Source: Erythrobacter sp. BLCC-B19
GTDB taxonomy: Bacteria > Pseudomonadota > Alphaproteobacteria > Sphingomonadales > Sphingomonadaceae
Reading direction: 5' to 3'
Length of the DNA stretch: 64,000 nucleotides
Assembly: GCF_028621955.1 (NCBI RefSeq)
Contig: NZ_CP117516.1
Location: 3,122,001 to 3,186,000, forward strand
Shown here piece after piece: positions 63,446 to 64,000 of this stretch (the stretch's first letter is position 1; each line of letters opens with the position of its first letter). The position numbers were made by a program, and so were the translations under genes. The notes below the pieces were generated by a model, which did no database searches, was not told where the DNA came from, and saw nothing but the letters and a program-made list of their open reading frames with translations.

Positions 63446-64000
63446 CTAGCCGTGGCCCATGCCGCGGGCGGTGCGGGCGAGCGCCACCACACTTTCGCTC
63501 GGCATCGGTTGCGCGCGCAGGAACCCTTGCCAGTAGTCGCAGCCTTCCGCGGTGATCGCAGCGCGCTGGATCTCGTCCTCGATCCCTTCGGCATAGACCG
63601 CAAGACCCAGCGCTTTGGCCAGCGCGACGATGGCGCGCAGCACAGCGAGCGCAGTGGCATCGGCCGGCACGCCTTCCACCATCGCCTTGTCGAGCTTGAG
63701 CGCATCAAGCGGCAGTTCGCGCAGGTATCGGAAATTGCAGAACCCTGCCCCGAAATCATCCAGCGCCGTGCGGAAGCCCAGCCCGCGCAACGCCTTCAAT
63801 GCGCTCGCCGTCTGAGGCAGATTGCGCAGCAGCAGATCCTCGGTGATCTCCAGCATCAGCCGTTGCGGCGCAATTTCGGACTGTCCGATCAGCGCCGCAA
63901 AATCGGCGGCGAAGCGCTCCTCGCCCAGTTCTTCGGGCGTGATGTTGAGCGACAAGGTGAGGTTGTCCGGCCATGTTGCCGCGTCTTCCAGCGCACGCGC
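63446..64000 (-). CDS. EAL-domain protein, partial (N-terminus beyond window)
   Basis: The last 184 residues of an EAL-domain protein continue past 64000. Visible motifs are LSLNITPEELGEE, LMLEITEDLLLRN, ALDDFGAGFCNFRYL, DALKLDKAMVEG and YAEGIEDE, which are catalytic metal and base positions of the c-di-GMP phosphodiesterase core. The EAL motif itself and any sensor or GGDEF domain are outside the window. It converges with the TonB receptor gene. Confidence 0.88.
   Translation of the reverse strand, partial: ARALEDAATWPDNLTLSLNITPEELGEERFAADFAALIGQSEIAPQRLMLEITEDLLLRNLPQTASALKALRGLGFRTALDDFGAGFCNFRYLRELPLDALKLDKAMVEGVPADATALAVLRAIVALAKALGLAVYAEGIEDEIQRAAITAEGCDYWQGFLRAQPMPSESVVALARTARGMGHG

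Overview
The window reads as about 64 kb of chromosome from a GC-rich alphaproteobacterium of the Sphingomonadales, most likely an Erythrobacter-type member. The indicators are the GTTC-N7-GTTC SOS box, a TTAA-N7-TTAA CtrA-type site, DUF2842 and MethyTransf_Reg proteins, two TonB-dependent receptors, an XrtA/PEP-CTERM regulatory set, and the alphaproteobacterial order zapA - 6S RNA - fau. This is inferred from gene content and no database was searched. I see no transposase, integrase, phage gene or CRISPR array.

Layout. 1-0.6 kb: start of an SOS-controlled imuA, running off the left edge. 0.7-4.3 kb: amino-acid permease, panB and an SBF-like transporter. 4.3-10.7 kb: four overlapping or closely spaced genes of the XrtA/PEP-CTERM exopolysaccharide system (glycosyltransferase, PrsK kinase, PrsR sigma-54 activator, TPR lipoprotein). 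11.4-14.8 kb: an ScfR-type regulator divergent from isocitrate lyase, i.e. the glyoxylate entry point. 14.9-18.1 kb: M20 amidohydrolase and SLC13-type permease. 18.1-19.7 kb: tRNA-Leu, a perfect parS centromere site, an inositol-monophosphatase-family gene and efp. 20.3-28.3 kb: ydcF-thiE, then a central carbon run tkt-gap-pgk-(NTF2-like)-(thioesterase)-fda. 28.5-30.5 kb: zapA, 6S RNA, fau, DUF2842. 30.6-35.7 kb: tRNA-Asp, the bkd operon (branched-chain 2-oxoacid dehydrogenase E1 alpha/beta and E2), thyA and tRNA-Pro.

35.8-48.9 kb is the accessory heart of the window. It is a putative sulfated-substrate locus: a TonB-dependent receptor, a secreted C-type sulfatase, a formylglycine-generating enzyme with both catalytic cysteines and a lipoprotein signal, an alpha/beta hydrolase, an M28-like protein lacking canonical zinc ligands, a CRTAC1-type beta-propeller protein, split DUF1254/DUF1214 proteins, a methyltransferase and a TetR regulator. 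Three copies of a TACCGACC-GGTCGGTA palindrome lie in this locus, and two of them sit exactly between recognisable -35 and -10 boxes. That points to one TetR-controlled regulon for uptake and desulfation of an unknown sulfate ester.

48.9-64 kb is mostly housekeeping: a CHASE2-EAL signalling protein followed by a possible 12-codon gene with its own terminator and a CtrA-type box, DUF3429, an SDR, an ABC1/UbiB kinase, a low-molecular-weight phosphatase, recG, sdhE, mfd, a second TonB-dependent receptor and the 3' part of another EAL protein.
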